Below, in pieces: positions 9,334-17,208 of a stretch of 64,000 bases of DNA; within the stretch, counting starts at the first letter, position 1; the number at the start of each line of letters is the position of its first letter. A program made the position numbers and the translations under genes. Under the pieces are notes generated by a model that was not told the DNA's origin, ran no database searches, and saw nothing but the letters and a program-made list of their open reading frames with translations. Source of the stretch: Streptomyces gardneri. GTDB lineage: Bacteria > Actinomycetota > Actinomycetes > Streptomycetales > Streptomycetaceae. The stretch covers positions 1 to 64,000 of the forward strand of contig NZ_BJMN01000039.1 in assembly GCF_006539185.1 (NCBI RefSeq). The letters run 5' to 3'.

Positions 9334-10647
9334 CTACCAGCCCGTCAGGGCGCTGCGGTCAGGGCCATCGAGCCGGTCCACTCGAATGTCGCCCTCGGGG
9401 GTCAGCACGTGGGGCTGATGGGTGCCCATGTCGGCAAGAAGGTCGGCGACGAGGGAGTAAGCCGTGCTGACGGCCTCACGCTTATCGGCGATGAGCGCTG
9501 TTAGGTTCGCCGTGGTCTGCGCAGGTGTCCTGGAGATCGGGCTGGCGGGACCGTGCTGGAAGGCGCTCTCGGACACGACGAGTCGCAGCGGAATGAGGTC
9601 GTCGTCGAAGCGGTGGAGCGCTGCGGAGAGCATGAGGTCTCCAGCGCCGCCTGTCTCCGCGGCCCAGGCGGCGGCGGTTTGCACTTGGACTACGAGCTCA
9701 AGCTCGAGTTCGCGCTGGTCCAGCTGCTTGGGGTCTCCCGGTTCGCGCGGGTTCTTTTTGATGTTGAGGGGCAGCGCGGCGTAGCTGGATCCGTCCTGGT
9801 GGAGCTGGCCGGTGGGTGATCCTTCGAATCGGACCTGCCGGCGGCCCACCAGGGCGGGGTGATCCGGCTTCATGTGGTGGGTGATAGCCAGATAGGCAAG
9901 CTTGGCGAAGCGGTCCAGGGCCGCGTCGCGTTCGTGCTGCGTGGTCAGGGGGTAATCGCCGCGGACCGCTGGGACGGCGGTCAAGCTGACCCAGACCGGG
10001 TACCAGGCCGCCCGGCTGCCACCAGCGGGTACACGTGCCGTCGCGTAGGCGGTGAGGTGGTCGGTGCCGGCCACGGCAAGGTCGTGTACCCAGTCGACGT
10101 CCGTGGCCGCCGCGTGGAAGCGGTCGCGGTAGCGCTGGGCGATCTCGGATTGGGCGAGAGTGCGTGTAGTGGTGCCGTGCCGGACATGCACGCGGAAGTT
10201 GTAGTCGTTGCCGGGCGCCGCAACAGCGTGGGGCATCTGGGTGCTCGGCGGCACCGTGATCACCCAGTAGATCCTGCCTTCGTCGGCGGCCGGCAGGGAG
10301 CGCACGCCCACATTCGGGACGACGGGCTGGATCCAGTTAGCGAGGACCGAACGGATCCACTCCTCACCACGGCCGGGAGCCGGCTCGAAGGGAGCTAGAG
10401 CGTGGGCGTGGTCCTGCTTGCCATCGTCGACCCCAATGACGAGCAGACCGCCGACCGTATTCGCCATGGCCGCCACGTCCTTGGCCAGTTCCTTCTTGCC
10501 CGCGTCACTGCCCGGGTAGAAGTCCTTCTTCCAGTCAAGATCGACGCCTTCGGGTATCCGGTTGTCGACCGCGCGCTGCAGATCGGCCTCGGTGAGGTTG
10601 TCAGGGTGCCGTCCCAGGGCGGCGGTGAGCCGTGCGGGCAGAGCCAT
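9334..10647 (-). CDS. AlbA_2 / Schlafen-type putative nucleic-acid-binding protein
   Basis: 437 aa. Residues about 25-125 carry the AlbA_2 (Schlafen AAA-4) hallmark: VDLDWKKDFYPG, then KKELAKDVAAMANTVGG and LLVIGVDDG, followed by the strand pattern NVGVRSLP and IYWVITVPPST. The C-terminal two thirds (about 180-437) are unassigned; this family usually places effector or regulatory domains there. ATG 10647 follows a modest AG-rich stretch. The gene stands alone and converges with the helicase relic across the terminator at 9,257. AlbA_2 proteins range from regulators to RNA-cleaving defence factors; nothing here decides between these. Confidence 0.8.
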   Translation of the reverse strand: MALPARLTAALGRHPDNLTEADLQRAVDNRIPEGVDLDWKKDFYPGSDAGKKELAKDVAAMANTVGGLLVIGVDDGKQDHAHALAPFEPAPGRGEEWIRSVLANWIQPVVPNVGVRSLPAADEGRIYWVITVPPSTQMPHAVAAPGNDYNFRVHVRHGTTTRTLAQSEIAQRYRDRFHAAATDVDWVHDLAVAGTDHLTAYATARVPAGGSRAAWYPVWVSLTAVPAVRGDYPLTTQHERDAALDRFAKLAYLAITHHMKPDHPALVGRRQVRFEGSPTGQLHQDGSSYAALPLNIKKNPREPGDPKQLDQRELELELVVQVQTAAAWAAETGGAGDLMLSAALHRFDDDLIPLRLVVSESAFQHGPASPISRTPAQTTANLTALIADKREAVSTAYSLVADLLADMGTHQPHVLTPEGDIRVDRLDGPDRSALTGW

Positions 10648-11162
10648 CGGTTCTCCAGTTCAATTGCCGGCCGCTGTCGGCCACCCACACGCTAAAGGGA
10701 CGTGCCCTGCCATCACCACGCAATTCCACGATCCTCCTACGGCACCGGCTCGCCGACCCGAACAAGCCCACCTCCCCGGAGGGAGTGACACACCGCCTTC
10801 CCCGGCGTTGAGCCGGAAGGTAAGCGAAGTGGAGGCCCCGGGACGTCGTGACCCCCGGGGCCTTCGGCTTGTCCCCGGGACCGGATGGTGGTGCAACACA
10901 GGCTGCTACACGGCCCTTTGACGGCTGTTGGGTCGCGTTTGTGCAGGTCAGGGGTGCAACGCGCAGTCGTGTTGCAGCGTCGGTGTTGCACGGCCGGGGT
11001 GAGTGCGTTGCAGCGGTGGCGCGATCGTCACCGCTTCGGGTGGCGCGTTCGTCGCGGCCGGGGGTGCCTTGCCGGGAAGTGCACGCCCCTGCGGTCCGGA
11101 GCGGCTATACCGGTGCGGGGCCGACTGCCCTGCCCGCCGTAGGAGAAGGAGTCCACCGCCTC
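10648..11162. other. Intergenic region with a hairpin and repeated TGCAAC/GTTGCA elements
   Basis: No convincing gene. A 10-bp inverted repeat lies at 10,833-10,863. Between about 10,893 and 11,015 TGCAAC or its complement GTTGCA occurs at least five times, including a GTGCAACAC ... GTGTTGCAC inverted pair about 90 bases apart. This could be an operator array for the downstream membrane-protein gene. Confidence 0.5.
10833..10863. terminator. GC-rich hairpin
   Basis: AGGCCCCGGG / CCCGGGGCCT with an 11-base loop. Terminator-like in composition, but no gene ends beside it, so it may be left over from a deleted gene. Confidence 0.45.
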
Positions 11163-11585
11163 ATGACCGACGCTGCTAACACCTCTCCCGCCACCCGTGC
11201 CGCCCGTGTGATCACGATCGTCGCCGTCGTCTTCGGCGTCGCCTACATGAGCTTATTGGCCTTCATCTCCGTGCCTGAGCTCACGGACTACATGAGCGGC
11301 CGAGACATCGACTTCCCGGTGTTCCTGGCCATCGCGGCCATCGCCGGCCCCACCCTGTTCTGGGCCTACATCGGCCTCGGCCTCGGGCTGAGCAAAACGG
11401 GCTGGGCAGCCGGCATCGCCCTCACTGGCATCCTCACCGCCCTCACCTACGGGTGGCTCCTCGCCTCCTCCAACGGCCACGGCTTCTCCTACTGGCTGTT
11501 CCTCACCCTGATCGTCGCCACCAACCTCGGCGCCTTCTGCGTGATCCCCTACGCCCTCGTCCGCGGCACCATCAGGAGCCGCTGA
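11163..11585 (+). CDS. Small integral membrane protein (140 aa, four predicted helices)
   Basis: ATG 11163 is preceded by GGAGAAGGAG about 11 bases upstream. Four hydrophobic stretches are visible: VITIVAVVFGVAYMSLLAF, VFLAIAAIAGPTLFWAYIG, IALTGILTALTYGWLL and WLFLTLIVATNLGAFCV. The N-terminus is short, polar and Thr/Ala-rich. No transporter signature. The upstream repeat array may regulate it. Function unknown. Confidence 0.65.
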   Translation: MTDAANTSPATRAARVITIVAVVFGVAYMSLLAFISVPELTDYMSGRDIDFPVFLAIAAIAGPTLFWAYIGLGLGLSKTGWAAGIALTGILTALTYGWLLASSNGHGFSYWLFLTLIVATNLGAFCVIPYALVRGTIRSR

Positions 11586-11616
11586 CCCTCCGAGCCGGAC
11601 CCGCACAGGCCCCGGC

Positions 11617-12474
11617 CTACGGCTCCTCATTCCGCATACCCCACCGACCGGCGAACCCCTCCAGGGCGCGGCGCTGCTGTTCCTCGCGGGCGATCTGCCG
11701 CGCGAGGACGTCGCGGTCGATGTACGGATCGACGGCGGCGAGGACCAGGCGCCGGAGTTCGCCCGGCTCCAGCGCCTCCACTTCCCACTGGACCGGGTGC
11801 TCGATGTCGAAGCCGTAGCGTCGGGCGAAGGCCGGCCATCTCGGGTCGCCGCGCTTGCCCTCGGTCGCCGGAAGGCCGTACGCGCGCACCTGCTCGTAGG
11901 TGAGTAGCACGCGGGTCACCGAGCTCCAGCAGCCCGTCCGCTCCACCCAGTCCCGCTCGATGTCCTCACCCGAGCAGTCGAAATCACCGACCACGGCAAG
12001 GTGGGCTTTGCGTTGCTCGTGGACGACGCGGTCGCGGACGACGTCGGCGTAGGACTGGGAGCTGAAGCCGCGGACCACGAGCACGGGGATGCCCGCGAAC
12101 TCGAGCCAGCCGGTCAGCTGCTGACGCAGGGTGTCCTTCTCCGCCGCGACGTACAGGGCGTGCTCCTGGCCCGCCGTGCGGTCCAGGCGGAACCAGGAGG
12201 GCATCTCGGCGACGAAGGCGTCCGCGTCCGTCCAGGCCGGTGGGACGTGGACTTCGCGGACGGTGTCGATCAGGTCGGGGAAGCGGCCCTCGCGGCGGGC
12301 CTGGGCCAGCTGCGAGGACAGGCGGCGGTACATCGGCGGCGTGTGCGGCAGCACGCCCTCGGCCGCGAGGCGGTACATCACCTGTCGCAACGTGACCTTG
12401 AGCGGCGCGTACCCGTCCACGATCTGCCGGGCTCGTTCCACGACGAGGGGCCACCGGATCCGTTCACGAGCCAT
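11617..12474 (-). CDS. Stand-alone Spo11 / topoisomerase VI subunit A-like protein
   Basis: 285 aa from ATG 12474 (MARERIRWP). The N-terminal winged-helix-like part has TLRQVMYRL: Arg30 with Tyr34 four residues on matches the R-x-x-x-Y spacing of the catalytic tyrosine in Spo11/Top6A. A TOPRIM-like domain follows: YVAAEKD (Glu112), then VVGDFDCSGEDI (Asp164, Asp166), and further Top6A-like pieces RVLLTYEQVRAYGLP and VEALEPGELRRLV. About 80 residues shorter than a typical Top6A. No subunit B (GHKL) gene is visible in the window. In-frame codons continue upstream to 12615 through the dispersed repeat, so a longer N-terminus is possible. Predicted DNA-breaking or DNA-binding enzyme; role unknown. 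Confidence 0.72.
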   Translation of the reverse strand: MARERIRWPLVVERARQIVDGYAPLKVTLRQVMYRLAAEGVLPHTPPMYRRLSSQLAQARREGRFPDLIDTVREVHVPPAWTDADAFVAEMPSWFRLDRTAGQEHALYVAAEKDTLRQQLTGWLEFAGIPVLVVRGFSSQSYADVVRDRVVHEQRKAHLAVVGDFDCSGEDIERDWVERTGCWSSVTRVLLTYEQVRAYGLPATEGKRGDPRWPAFARRYGFDIEHPVQWEVEALEPGELRRLVLAAVDPYIDRDVLARQIAREEQQRRALEGFAGRWGMRNEEP

Positions 12475-12514
12475 ACCGGTACATGTACCTCTCCGCGGCG
12501 CCGCCGGCCCCCGG

Positions 12515-12725
12515 GATCCGGATAGACCTCTCCCCTCGGCTATCGCGAGGTAAGAGGTGTCGTTTTCCGAAGGGGGCTTGCCCACGGGTTCTGACCTGCA
12601 CGAATGAAAGATCACCGGATTCGGGGGGTCCCACCTCCGGTCACACCTGCGGTCCCCCGCCTAGTGCACCCGTGCAGACACCTCTCCAGCCCCCTTCCGG
12701 TGCAACCCTCATGGGCGTGCCCTTG
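12515..12725. repeat. Dispersed ~210-bp repeat, copy A
   Basis: Related along its length to 38,198-38,420. Shared blocks in order: the ACCTCT..AGAGGT hairpin, AGAGGTGTCG, GGGCTTGCCCACGGG, TCTGACC, GGGGGTCCCA, CCTAGTGCA and CCTCCAGCCCCCTTCCG. It lies between two divergently transcribed genes, upstream of the Spo11-like gene. Confidence 0.75.
12526..12558. promoter_or_regulatory. Two-tier hairpin in copy A
   Basis: Outer stem ACCTCT/AGAGGT, inner stem CCTCG/CGAGG, 7-base loop GCTATCG. Copy B keeps the outer stem and loop exactly but has inner stem GTACG/CGTAC, i.e. three compensatory pair changes. It lies about 50 bases before the Spo11-like start, in its likely leader. Confidence 0.65.
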
Positions 12726-12802
12726 TCGTCGGGATCTTCGGAAAGGCGTGGCTGGTGACTACGTTGCGCCGATAGGGTCGCCCGGCACAAAGGGGGTTGC
12801 TG

Positions 12803-14107
12803 ATGAGCAACAAGGTCGTGACTCTGCCGGAGATCCCGAAGGCCGGCGAGGACCTCGAGGACTACATCGCCGCACTGTTCCAGGCGTCCGGTCACTTCGT
12901 GGAGAAACAGATCATCGAGAGGGACCCGGCCGACATCCTCGAGCTCGACATCTTCGCGACCTACTACGGACCGGACGAGGCTCTGCGGCGGCTGATCGAG
13001 GTCAAGGGCGGGAGATGGGGCTTCACGGACCTGTTCAAGGTGGTCGGGTGGATGCAGTACCTGGACCTTGAGCATGGGGCCTTCTTCATGACCCAGTGGG
13101 ATGACCGGGAGTCCGCTCTGCGGAAGATGAAGCCCCTGGGCCTGGACGTCGTGTGCTTCGACGACTTCGAAGCCGCTCCGCAGCTGTTCACGGAGAAGGG
13201 GTACGGCTCCTTCGCGGAGCCGCGGCTCATCAATCTGTGGCGGCACTCGTACGGAGTCGAGCGCAAGTTCGTCAAGCTCATCCACCAGCAGGAGCGCGCC
13301 GGGCACGAAGGGGCCAAGGCCGCGAAGACGTACCACCGTCAGATCAACAACGGCACGTTCTTCGCCAGGGCCCCGGAGGAGTCGCTGGCGCTGCTCTACG
13401 AGGCGTACGGGGACCACCCTAAGTTGACCCTGGGCTACGCCCGCGAGATCGACGGGGAGGGGTTCGACCCGCACGCGCCCACCAGCGACAGCCCGAGTTA
13501 TCAGGCGATGCTCCGCAACGGCAGCCACCCTGAGCTCCAGGCGTGCATGTACCTGGAGCATCGAGCCCGGCTCGCCATCCTCAAAGCCGCCGTGGACTAC
13601 GCACTCGCGCATCCCGACGGCCCACCCGAGTTCCGCACGTCGGAGGACGGGAAGTCCTTCTTCTTCCAGGGGCTGACCTACCACGTCCTGCCGGGCACGT
13701 TCCACGACGGCATCGCGTGGCTGCGGGAGCAGCCGAACTTCACGCGGTACGCGACCTTCTGGCAGCAGTTCCTCTGGGGATGGGGAGGGTTCTACCTCGA
13801 GGACAGGACGGGAGAGGAGTTCGAGTGGATGGCGGAGTACTCCGGCATCCCCGCCGACGAGATCCCCACGGCCCTCGAAGCCTTCGACCGCTTCTTCCCG
13901 ATCCCGAACGGCTGGCTTACCACGCCGGGGCCCACCGACATCCACATGCTCAAGATGGTTCCGATGATCTTCCAAGGCATCGGCGCCCACCAGCGCCGCA
14001 TCCAGTACAAGCTGGGCAAGAATCTGTCCGAGCTGCAGCCGGCCTCCCGGTACACGGCCTCCGACCTCGGGAAGCGCATCAGCTGCGCGGTCGACTTCCT
14101 GCTGTAG
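12803..14107 (+). CDS. PD-(D/E)XK-nuclease-like hypothetical protein (434 aa)
   Basis: ATG 12803 with GGGGG seven bases upstream. The N-terminal ~130 residues look like a restriction-endonuclease core: EDYIAALFQASGHFVEKQI, ELDIFATYYG, then RLIEVKGGRWGFTDLFKVVG, giving the D...ExK triad (ELD ... EVK). Residues ~140-434 are unassigned, mixed alpha/beta, with ACMYLEHRARLAILKAA and many aromatics. It diverges from the Spo11-like gene across the dispersed repeat, so the two could share a control region. Predicted DNA-acting enzyme; stand-alone nuclease-like proteins of this sort are common in conflict islands, but no specific system is recognised. Confidence 0.7.
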   Translation: MSNKVVTLPEIPKAGEDLEDYIAALFQASGHFVEKQIIERDPADILELDIFATYYGPDEALRRLIEVKGGRWGFTDLFKVVGWMQYLDLEHGAFFMTQWDDRESALRKMKPLGLDVVCFDDFEAAPQLFTEKGYGSFAEPRLINLWRHSYGVERKFVKLIHQQERAGHEGAKAAKTYHRQINNGTFFARAPEESLALLYEAYGDHPKLTLGYAREIDGEGFDPHAPTSDSPSYQAMLRNGSHPELQACMYLEHRARLAILKAAVDYALAHPDGPPEFRTSEDGKSFFFQGLTYHVLPGTFHDGIAWLREQPNFTRYATFWQQFLWGWGGFYLEDRTGEEFEWMAEYSGIPADEIPTALEAFDRFFPIPNGWLTTPGPTDIHMLKMVPMIFQGIGAHQRRIQYKLGKNLSELQPASRYTASDLGKRISCAVDFLL

Positions 14108-14338
14108 GCGCAGGACCGACCGTGCTTCCCCCCCGCCGGGCGGATACCTGGCCGCCGCGGAGTACGTTCGGGGTACGGGGTACGGCCCTGGCCACCAGGG
14201 CCGCGACGGGGGCCGCACCCCGACACCACGCGAGCGCCCTGCCGGATGCTGATGCGCGGAGCCAGGCTCCAATCCCTCGTGCGGGTGGAGCCGAGGCCGC
14301 CGGCGAACCGCCGCGGTTCCACCGCCGTCGGAGCGGTC

Positions 14339-14554
14339 ATGAAGCCGATCGACGAGCAGCACATCGCGGAGCCCGATCTGGTGGTCCTGGACATCACCGG
14401 CGGGGACGAGGACACCGTCCAGGCCGTCATGGCCGCGCTGGAGGAGCGCTAGGCAACCTCGGGCATCAGCCCGATGCGCCGGGACCCCGGCGAGCCCGGT
14501 GTCCGGGCCCGGATCTACGCCGACGTCCTGCGCCCTGGACGGGAAGCCCCATAG
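14339..14554 (+). pseudogene. DUF6207-like small gene interrupted by an amber codon
   Basis: ATG 14339 reads MKPIDEQHIAEPDLVVLDIT, the opening typical of the Streptomyces DUF6207 family as I recall it, down to AALEER. TAG at 14450-14452 then stops translation, but the same frame continues ATSGISPMRRDPGEPGVRAR and IYADVLRP to a TAG at 14552-14554. The family normally has Trp at the position of the amber codon (TGG to TAG). Readthrough would give about 71 aa. Confidence 0.7.
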
Positions 14555-14565
14555 CCATAGGCCCT

Positions 14566-14599
14566 CTGGGCAAGCCGCCCTCGCGGAGGGCTTGCCCAG
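14566..14599. terminator. Hairpin terminator of the GGGCAAGCC type
   Basis: CTGGGCAA-(GCC)-GCCCTC pairs with GAGGGCTTGCCCAG around a 3-base GCG loop, between a plus-strand and a minus-strand gene that converge. The same GGGCAAGCC core recurs at 15,197, 15,440-15,470 and in both dispersed repeats. Confidence 0.7.
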
Positions 14600-14606
14600 G
14601 GGCGCG

Positions 14607-15086
14607 TCAGGCTTGCCCGGCTGCCGACTCCCACAACGGGCGGGCACTGCCGGTCCCGTCGCAGTGGAAGCACCGGCCGCCCTCGGGCGTGCTGCGGGCC
14701 CCGATGGTGTCGACGGCCTGGCGCAGGAGCCGGGTAAGGCCGTGGACGTGGGCCGGGTGCAGGGCGAGTTCGTGGCGCTTGCCGACCATGACCTCCAGTG
14801 CGACCCCGGGCCCGGCGTAGCTCAGTTCCGCTGTGACGCCGTGCGTGGCCGTGCGGATGAGGTCGTGGAGGTGGCCCATCGTCTCCATCCCGGACAGCTC
14901 CACCCTCGCGGTGAAGAGGACGTCGTCCGGCTGAGTGAGGGCCAACATCGCCTCCGGTCGCTCGAACGGCACGAGGCGGCCGACCGAGTCGCGGTGTGCG
15001 GCGTGAAGGCGTGCCAGGGCCAGCCACATGTCGCCCGCATCGCTCTGCCCAAGCCCGGCTGGGTTCTCCTGCTTGTTTCGTCTCAT
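14607..15086 (-). CDS. Hypothetical protein with a C-terminal CxxC motif (159 aa)
   Basis: ATG 15086 with a weak GGAG six bases upstream. Soluble alpha/beta protein: DMWLALARLHAAHRDSVGRL, DDVLFTARVELSGMETMGHL, GVALEVMVGKRHELALHPAH. It ends CFHCDGTGSARPLW, half of a DnaJ-type CxxCxGxG zinc site, so any metal site would need a partner. Its 3' end meets the hairpin at 14,566. No known function. Confidence 0.65.
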   Translation of the reverse strand: MRRNKQENPAGLGQSDAGDMWLALARLHAAHRDSVGRLVPFERPEAMLALTQPDDVLFTARVELSGMETMGHLHDLIRTATHGVTAELSYAGPGVALEVMVGKRHELALHPAHVHGLTRLLRQAVDTIGARSTPEGGRCFHCDGTGSARPLWESAAGQA

Positions 15087-15196
15087 GGCTCCGGTGTACG
15101 GCCAGCGGGGGGGGCGTCGGCCGGCTCCGGGCCGCCGTGTTCCAGACGGTGACGCCACGACTTCGGGAGCCGTCCCGCCACGCGGTCCGGATGCGT

Positions 15197-15224
15197 GGCA
15201 AGCCCTCTGTGCCGAGGGCTTGCC
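15197..15224. terminator. Hairpin of the GGCAAGCCCTC type
   Basis: Perfect 11-bp inverted repeat GGCAAGCCCTC / GAGGGCTTGCC with a 6-base loop, in the leader region of the 14,607-15,086 gene. Possibly an attenuator, or the terminator of a lost gene. Confidence 0.6.
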
Positions 15225-15235
15225 CAGCGGACCTC

Positions 15236-15350
15236 GTGACCGGTCGGTGGGCCTGTCGTGACCGATCCGGTGCCCGCGATCGGTCAACCAGCATGTCAGC
15301 GCCGTGACCGATCCATGTAACTCCCGGCCGAGGCGGTGACCGGTCATCGG
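15236..15350. repeat. Iteron-like cluster of GTGACCG(G/A)TC
   Basis: Direct copies begin at 15,236, 15,258, 15,304 and 15,336, with one inverted copy at 15,278-15,288 (GATCGGTCAAC). Core GTGACCGATC or GTGACCGGTC. The whole 15,087-15,469 gap has no gene. Iteron arrays like this serve as replication origins, partition sites or operators. Confidence 0.65.
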
Positions 15351-15469
15351 CCAGCCGCGGCCCCGTCGGGAAGCCCGGGGATAGCCATGACCGAAGCCGC
15401 CTGGCCGGCCGGGATGGGCCAGCCTGTGGTGGGGGCGGCTTGCCCAGGCTCCCCTTGGGCTTGCCCGGG

Positions 15470-15850
15470 TCAGGTCCGTCGGCGGAACCAGCCGCGGCGG
15501 TCCGGCTCCGGGTCGTCCTCCGGCTCTGGCGGCACGGCGGCCTCGAGGCGGTCGGCTTCGGCGGCGACCTCGAGGCGGGCGACGTCGTCGGCCCGGCACG
15601 AGCCGCACACCGACTTGTCCCCAGCTCGGACGGCGGTCCGGTGCACGGCGACCTGCTCCCAGCGCTCGTCGGTGAACTGCCGCCCGCACCGCGCGCAGAC
15701 CGGGCGCTGTGTCTCCCGCTGCGCTGCGCGGCGTTCCTTGTCCTCCGCGTCGGCGCGGGCCTCCTGGGCGCGGTAGAGGTCGTGGCCGTCGGGGTTGTCG
15801 AGCGCATCCGTCAGCGTCTGCTCGTTCTTCCTTCCCAGCCGCCGCCACAC
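15470..15850 (-). CDS. Zinc-ribbon hypothetical protein (126 aa)
   Basis: GTG 15850 opens VWRRLGRKNEQTLTDALDNP. A charged helical region (about 25-48) is followed by a four-cysteine ribbon, CARCGRQF and about 25 residues on CGSC. The C-terminus is acidic, then basic (RRGWFRRRT). Good frame also extends about 14 codons upstream without a standard start, so the 5' end may have been damaged by the junction with the next relic. Unknown role; probably nucleic-acid-binding. Confidence 0.6.
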   Translation of the reverse strand: MWRRLGRKNEQTLTDALDNPDGHDLYRAQEARADAEDKERRAAQRETQRPVCARCGRQFTDERWEQVAVHRTAVRAGDKSVCGSCRADDVARLEVAAEADRLEAAVPPEPEDDPEPDRRGWFRRRT

Positions 15851-15879
15851 CGTCGCGCCCGCGCCGTGCTCTTGGAGCC

Positions 15880-16088
15880 GCCTCTCCGTGTCCTAGCTTG
15901 GTCAGTACCCACACCTGCCGTTGGTCGTCCCTCACCAGTTCGGGCCTCACCAGGTGGTGGTCTTGCAGATCCAGGAGGTTGTCCCGTACGAGCCGGTCGT
16001 GCTTGTTGCCGGGGCGGGTCAGCTTCCAGAGCTGGTCGGGTGTAGCCCGCTGGAAGATCCCGAGCGCCTGCAGGAGCGCGCCGGCGCC
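15880..16088 (-). pseudogene. N-terminal fragment of a replication-relaxation-type protein
   Basis: The minus strand reads ALLQALGIFQRATPDQLWKL, then HDRLVRDNLLDLQDHHLV and QVWVLTKLGH: the winged-helix start of the replication-relaxation (Rep_rel) family found on actinobacterial plasmids. It has no start on the upstream side, where it abuts the HNH fragment, and dissolves after about 70 residues. Confidence 0.55.
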
Positions 16089-16340
16089 GACCTGTGGGAC
16101 ACCCCGCGGCGCAAGGCCTTCGCGAACGACTTGCAGCACTCGCAGCTGATCGCCGTCTCCGCGGCGTCGAACCGGTCCAAGGGCGACCAGACCCCCGACC
16201 TGTGGAAGCCTCCGCTGCGAGCCTACTGGTGCACCTACTCGCGGGCCTGGATCGACGTGGAGCACGTCTACCAGCTCAACGTCACCGAGAACGAGGAGAC
16301 CGCGCTGTACGAGATGCTCGACACCTGCGACGCCAGCTGA
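16089..16340 (+). pseudogene. 3' fragment of an HNH (DUF1524-type) endonuclease gene
   Basis: From about 16,089 the plus strand reads ADLWDTPRRKAFANDLQHSQ, then LIAVSAASNRSKGDQTPDLW and a tail with AYWCTYSRAWIDVEHVYQ. This matches the C-terminal half of the secreted/soluble HNH family (DUF1524, GmrSD-C-like): the xNRSKGDxxPxxW block is diagnostic. Upstream of 16,089 the homology ends abruptly where the minus-strand fragment begins, so the 5' half with the catalytic HNH residues is gone. Its stop overlaps the next start (TGATG). Confidence 0.7.
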
Positions 16341-16618
16341 TGACCACACCCGAGCCGGAGGCGTTGGAGGGCAACGTCACCGCTGGCCCGGGCGGAGCGA
16401 TGACCGCGGAGGTCGGCGTCATCACCGGCGACCTCACCATCCGCACCCACCGCCAGGCCGGCGGCCTCGTCGACGTCACCGTCCAGCACACCGGCGCCGA
16501 CGAGTGGTACACCCTCATCGGCAGCCCCACCGCCGCACCCGACGGCGCCCTGACCGGCTTCCACACCACCGTCCTGGCCGCCGCCGCCCGCGGCGGCGGA
16601 GCCGAAGTCCCCCGCTAG
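16340..16618 (+). CDS. Small hypothetical protein (92 aa)
   Basis: ATG 16340 overlaps the stop of the HNH fragment (TGATG), so it was probably co-translated with the former nuclease. The sequence is beta-rich (AMTAEVGVITGDLTIRTHRQ, VDVTVQHTGADEWYTLIGS) with Ala/Gly-rich ends. No family recognised. Expression may now depend on new upstream signals. Confidence 0.55.
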   Translation: MTTPEPEALEGNVTAGPGGAMTAEVGVITGDLTIRTHRQAGGLVDVTVQHTGADEWYTLIGSPTAAPDGALTGFHTTVLAAAARGGGAEVPR

Positions 16619-16729
16619 CACGGCGCGGGCGCGTGTCTCTCCCGAACTGCTGCCGAAACGCTGCCCTGTGACGTAAGCAGAGCCAGCGGTGGCCCTGAAC
16701 GTGGGTCGCAGGGCCTGGTCACTGCTTCC

Positions 16730-16975
16730 TCAGCTTCGACTCGGCCTGCCGTTGTCGCAGTCGGGAGCCGATCGCGGTGAGCAGGTCGGCTGCTCACCGC
16801 GCTGTTCAGGGGTGTCTCCTCCCTGTCCTTGGAGCAGGAGGACGAGGAGGGTCACGACGATGGCGCCCACGGTGATGGGTGTCGCCAATTCCTTCCATTT
16901 GTGGGCCGCGTATGCAGCCAGGAGACCGACCAGGAGCAAGACAATGGCGTTCAGGTCGAGGTGCCAGGTGTTCAT
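16730..16975 (-). CDS. Small membrane protein (81 aa)
   Basis: ATG 16975 with GAAGGG seven bases upstream. Two hydrophobic stretches (IVLLLVGLLAAYAAHKW and PITVGAIVVTLLVLLLQG), then a polar, Pro/Arg-rich C-terminal tail with two cysteines. It resembles small membrane proteins found in many Streptomyces mobile regions; function unknown. Confidence 0.6.
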   Translation of the reverse strand: MNTWHLDLNAIVLLLVGLLAAYAAHKWKELATPITVGAIVVTLLVLLLQGQGGDTPEQRGEQPTCSPRSAPDCDNGRPSRS

Positions 16976-17208
16976 CCTTGTGCCCTTCGGCTCGGGCCTG
17001 CTCGCCGCACTGTCCAGGTGGGGGCGAGCAGGCTCTGCTGTGAGCCCCAGGCGGAGTGCCCGGAGCCCTGCACTCCTGAGGGGAAGGTGCAGGGCTCCGG
17101 ACAAGCGAAAGAGCCCGCACCTCTCCTTAAGGAGTGGTGTCGGACTCAGAACTCGCGGGGCGAGCTACAAAGATGTTCGGGTCGCTGGAGGGGGTCCACA
17201 ATTTTCCG

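Noticed and set aside
14607..16349. A 580-residue minus-strand ORF
   Set aside because: It joins several unrelated pieces (a real gene end, iteron region, replication-relaxation fragment) through low-complexity Arg/Pro/Gly sequence.
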